Shown: piece after piece, positions 53,021 to 54,721 of the stretch | Numbering within the stretch: position 1 is the first letter of the stretch | How the letters are laid out: every line of letters begins with the position of its first letter | From: a virus | Virus record (IMG/VR): IMGVR_UViG_3300014962_000394 | Coordinates: 1-54,721 of that record | Reading direction: 5' to 3' (one strand) | Length of the DNA: 54,721 bases | Notes under the pieces: generated by a model | The model's database searches: none | The model's input: only the letters and a program-made list of their open reading frames with translations | Told to the model about the DNA's origin: nothing | Program-made: the position numbers and the translations under genes

Positions 53021-53077
53021 GGGGAGGCCATAGGTATCAACTGTTCATTCTCCGTGTAGGCCTCCCCTATTTTTTTA
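53021..53077 (+). terminator. intrinsic terminator
   Basis: GGGGAGGCC (53021-53029) and GGCCTCCCC (53059-53067) form a perfect 9-base stem, then TATTTTTTT. It lies between the convergent genes ending at 52979 and 53091. Confidence 0.85.
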
Positions 53078-53090
53078 AAACTATGTAAAA

Positions 53091-53639
53091 TTAAAATAGT
53101 GTCATTGTCTGAATGGATGGAAACAGAATCCAAACTGCATACCAGATGATTACTGAATATATGGTTATGTGCAGGACGGGTAAACCGCCGGTTTCTCGGC
53201 CATTGATTTTGTCCCATATTCCCATGGGTGTCCACCATAACCAGAACATATTACCATAACCTAACATATCTTTTAATTTGCCCATTAGAACATAAAAAAG
53301 AACATCACACACGCCCATCCACCATAGGTAAATAAAACCTATCGTTGTCCATAGATTCCAATGTGTGAGTAGACCAAGAACTAAAAAAATCGTCCATTGA
53401 AATACTGTTTGAATGATGCGGTATCGGACTAAATTATCTCTATCCTTTGAATTTTCTACGGAAGCATATCCGAACACATCAAAGGCAGTAAAAATAATTA
53501 AACCGAATGCCAGTATAAATGGGTTTGGGATGTCTATGAACGCACTACCAATTAAACCTAATAGTGAGAAGACTATGGCTGGAAACGCCCAATCCCTTCT
53601 AATAAGGTTAATAAATAAATTACCGTCTCCGTCTCTCAT
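53091..53639 (-). CDS. multi-pass membrane protein, unknown
   Basis: A 182-residue protein with about five membrane helices (FPAIVFSLLGLIGSAFI, FILAFGLIIFTAFDVFGYA, FQWTIFLVLGLLTHWNLWT, IGFIYLWWMGVCDVLFYVL, ITIYSVIIWYAVWILFPSI) and many Trp. AGGAG precedes the start. It is the only minus-strand gene in this part and stands alone between a terminator and the Cys-rich gene. Looks like a transporter-like or acquired cellular membrane protein, but I do not recognise a family. Confidence 0.6.
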   Translation of the reverse strand: MRDGDGNLFINLIRRDWAFPAIVFSLLGLIGSAFIDIPNPFILAFGLIIFTAFDVFGYASVENSKDRDNLVRYRIIQTVFQWTIFLVLGLLTHWNLWTTIGFIYLWWMGVCDVLFYVLMGKLKDMLGYGNMFWLWWTPMGIWDKINGRETGGLPVLHITIYSVIIWYAVWILFPSIQTMTLF

Positions 53640-53717
53640 ATCTTTCTCCTATTAGTAAAAAATGATTACATAGATAATTATAGGTATAATAATTTTACCA
53701 ACCGACTGGAGTATGTT

Positions 53718-53909
53718 ATGTTTATGAGAAAAGATATTACCGAACTGAACCCCAATGAAAACCTACATCAAATGGCAAATGACTTGATATTCACAAGTGC
53801 TGGGGAATTGATGCAAGTTATTGTAGAGAAGAAAGAGAAGAAAGGATGTGATAATGGTTGTGAATGCCAGGATTGTGATGATGACCATGGCGACAATGTA
53901 ACATGGTAA
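53718..53909 (+). CDS. small protein with Cys/Asp-rich tail, unknown
   Basis: A 63-residue protein from ATG 53718 with GGAG upstream. The C-terminus has four Cys among acidic residues (KKGCDNGCECQDCDDDHGDN), suitable for metal binding. A second in-frame ATG lies two codons later. No family recognised. Confidence 0.5.
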   Translation: MFMRKDITELNPNENLHQMANDLIFTSAGELMQVIVEKKEKKGCDNGCECQDCDDDHGDNVTW

Positions 53910-54237
53910 TTTAATTATTATACCCATCTGGGTATCCCAGGAAACGATTTTCCTATAGCAAAAAATTGGCTCCGGTCTGGAAACGGACTAGCCCCGGCAG
54001 GCCTAACCCCCTACCCCATAAGGATTTACGTTAAATACCCCCACTCCCCCTACCCTCTCTATCTCTATAAAAATCAACAACTTATGTCACCCCCCTCCCC
54101 CTACCCCTCATTTTCCTAACTCATTGCGCAACATAGGGTTAGCCACCCCCTCCCCTAACTTATTGCAGTGTAAGGACTTAACCCCCCTCCCCCCTTATTT
54201 AGACTAAATCTAAATTACACTTTTTTTAAAATAGTGC
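53910..54237. other. gene-free, C-rich structured region
   Basis: No convincing gene. The first 100 bases hold several small perfect hairpins: TACCC/GGGTA (53921-53934), CTGGG/CCCAG (53928-53940) and AGGAAA/TTTCCT (53939-53954). From about 54007 to 54094 and again 54146-54194 the plus strand has many runs of four to six C (for example 54090-54101 and 54182-54194), very unlike the AT-rich surroundings; the minus strand could form G-quadruplexes. It ends with ATTTAGA/TCTAAAT (54197-54215) and a T-run, then a promoter. Candidates are a non-coding RNA, a packaging or replication site. Confidence 0.6.
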
Positions 54238-54268
54238 TTTGATCTTTCATGCCAATCACTTATATTTG
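54238..54268 (+). promoter_or_regulatory. host-type promoter for the 40-residue exported peptide gene
   Basis: TTTG (54238-54241) in TTTGATCTT, 19 bases, TATATTTG (54261-54268). Confidence 0.75.
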
Positions 54269-54305
54269 TATAAGAAAGTTGATAATAACCCTATACGGAA
54301 TGACT

Positions 54306-54428
54306 ATGAAATACCTTAAAAACCTCGTAACTACCTTATTTCTCATAGTGTTATGCTATGGTATTACCGTTCCTACGGTATCTAATGGTAAAAAAAATGT
54401 AGTTACCACCGTAAAAAAAGATAAATAA
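54306..54428 (+). CDS. 40-residue protein with N-terminal signal or membrane helix
   Basis: ATG 54306 has GGAA 7 bases upstream; an ATG two codons earlier (54300) would overlap that site. It encodes a hydrophobic helix (LVTTLFLIVLCYGITVPTV) and a Lys-rich end. Likely inserted in or exported across the membrane. No function known. Confidence 0.5.
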   Translation: MKYLKNLVTTLFLIVLCYGITVPTVSNGKKNVVTTVKKDK

Positions 54429-54431
54429 TGC

Positions 54432-54462
54432 TTTGATCTTACGAAAAAATGCCTTATATTTG
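54432..54462 (+). promoter_or_regulatory. host-type promoter for the right-edge gene
   Basis: TTTG (54432-54435) in TTTGATCTT, 19 bases, TATATTTG (54455-54462). Its leader contains ACAACAACCAC (54476-54486), as after the promoter at 44635. Confidence 0.75.
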
Positions 54463-54504
54463 TATTAAGATAATAACAACAACCACTATTAAGGAAACAA
54501 CCTT

Positions 54505-54721
54505 ATGAAAAAGAACAACAGAATCCATGAGTACCAGGTTACAGTAACCGGTTTCCAACCTAATGGCGTGCCAGTATCTATGGATATGCTCGTCCATGCC
54601 AATACAGAGACAGCTGCTATGTTCAAAGCCGAGGATATTCTTATGAATACCTATGGTATTGATAATGCTATTACAGAGTCTATCGAATTGAATCGTTATG
54701 AGAATAACACTGGTGCAGGTT
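54505..54721 (+). CDS. partial small protein, unknown, runs off the right edge
   Basis: ATG 54505 with AAGGA upstream; 72 codons are visible and the frame is open at the edge. The sequence starts MKKNNRIHEYQVTVTGFQPN and continues as an alternating strand-helix pattern (NTETAAMFKAEDILM) reminiscent of the DUF4494-like gene near 43.8 kb, though this is only a resemblance of layout. Richer in G and C than the virion genes. Strong host-type promoter. Confidence 0.55.
   Translation, partial: MKKNNRIHEYQVTVTGFQPNGVPVSMDMLVHANTETAAMFKAEDILMNTYGIDNAITESIELNRYENNTGAG

Noticed and set aside
1-54721. CRISPR array
   Set aside because: No regularly spaced direct repeats with unique spacers; the AGATCT array has spacers of only 0-5 bases.
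1-54721. Insertion sequence, integrase or attachment site
   Set aside because: No transposase or recombinase motif and no flanking terminal repeats were seen; the tRNA has no adjacent integrase gene.

Overview
The window is part of a large, AT-rich, T4-like contractile-tailed phage (myovirus). The baseplate genes (gp6-like, gp25-like, a gp5-like spike), a gp55-like late sigma factor, a joined SbcD/SbcC nuclease and a TOPRIM primase all point that way. The host is probably a member of the Bacteroidetes. Many promoters have the -33/-7 form of that phylum, TTTG or TTGC, then exactly 19 bases, then TATATTTG. One small gene also looks like the Bacteroidetes-associated DUF4494 family. No integrase, packaging gene or major capsid gene is visible, so this is only part of the genome.

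Layout. (1) 1-6.7 kb, minus strand: a glycan-modification block. It has a methyltransferase/TibC-like heptosyltransferase fusion, an O-methyltransferase, and a GT4/second glycosyltransferase/FkbM-methyltransferase fusion. (2) 6.8-11.4 kb, minus: DNA metabolism, with a fused SbcD-SbcC, a primase and a T7 endonuclease I-like resolvase. (3) 11.4-35.9 kb, minus: virion genes. These are five structural proteins sharing a C-terminal module, a LamG-bearing giant baseplate protein, gp6- and gp25-like wedge proteins, two multi-enzyme cell-wall-degrading proteins and a spike. (4) 35.9-42.1 kb, minus: late sigma factor, ClpP-like protease, coiled-coil membrane protein, UvsE, ThyX and small proteins. (5) 42.2-43.7 kb, minus: two exported enzymes, a lytic transglycosylase and a phosphodiester glycosidase, flanking a striking AGATCT array. 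(6) 43.8-54.7 kb, mainly plus strand: small proteins under strong host-type promoters, a MoxR ATPase / VWA-metallopeptidase / HExxH protein operon, a CAU tRNA, RmlA and many tiny membrane proteins. It ends in a very C-rich non-coding stretch followed by two more host-type promoters.

How it fits together. The minus-strand half is mostly late: gp55-like sigma and the virion genes sit together. The octamer ATATTTAT recurs, correctly oriented, in most of its larger intergenic gaps and is a candidate phage promoter element. The tail tip seems to carry four enzymatic domains on two proteins that share an N-terminal anchor. One of those domains has an exported stand-alone paralogue in the presumed lysis region. 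The glycan block together with RmlA suggests sugar decoration of virion or host surface. The MoxR/VWA/zincin operon is the best candidate for an undescribed system. All function calls come from motifs read by eye; no database search was run.
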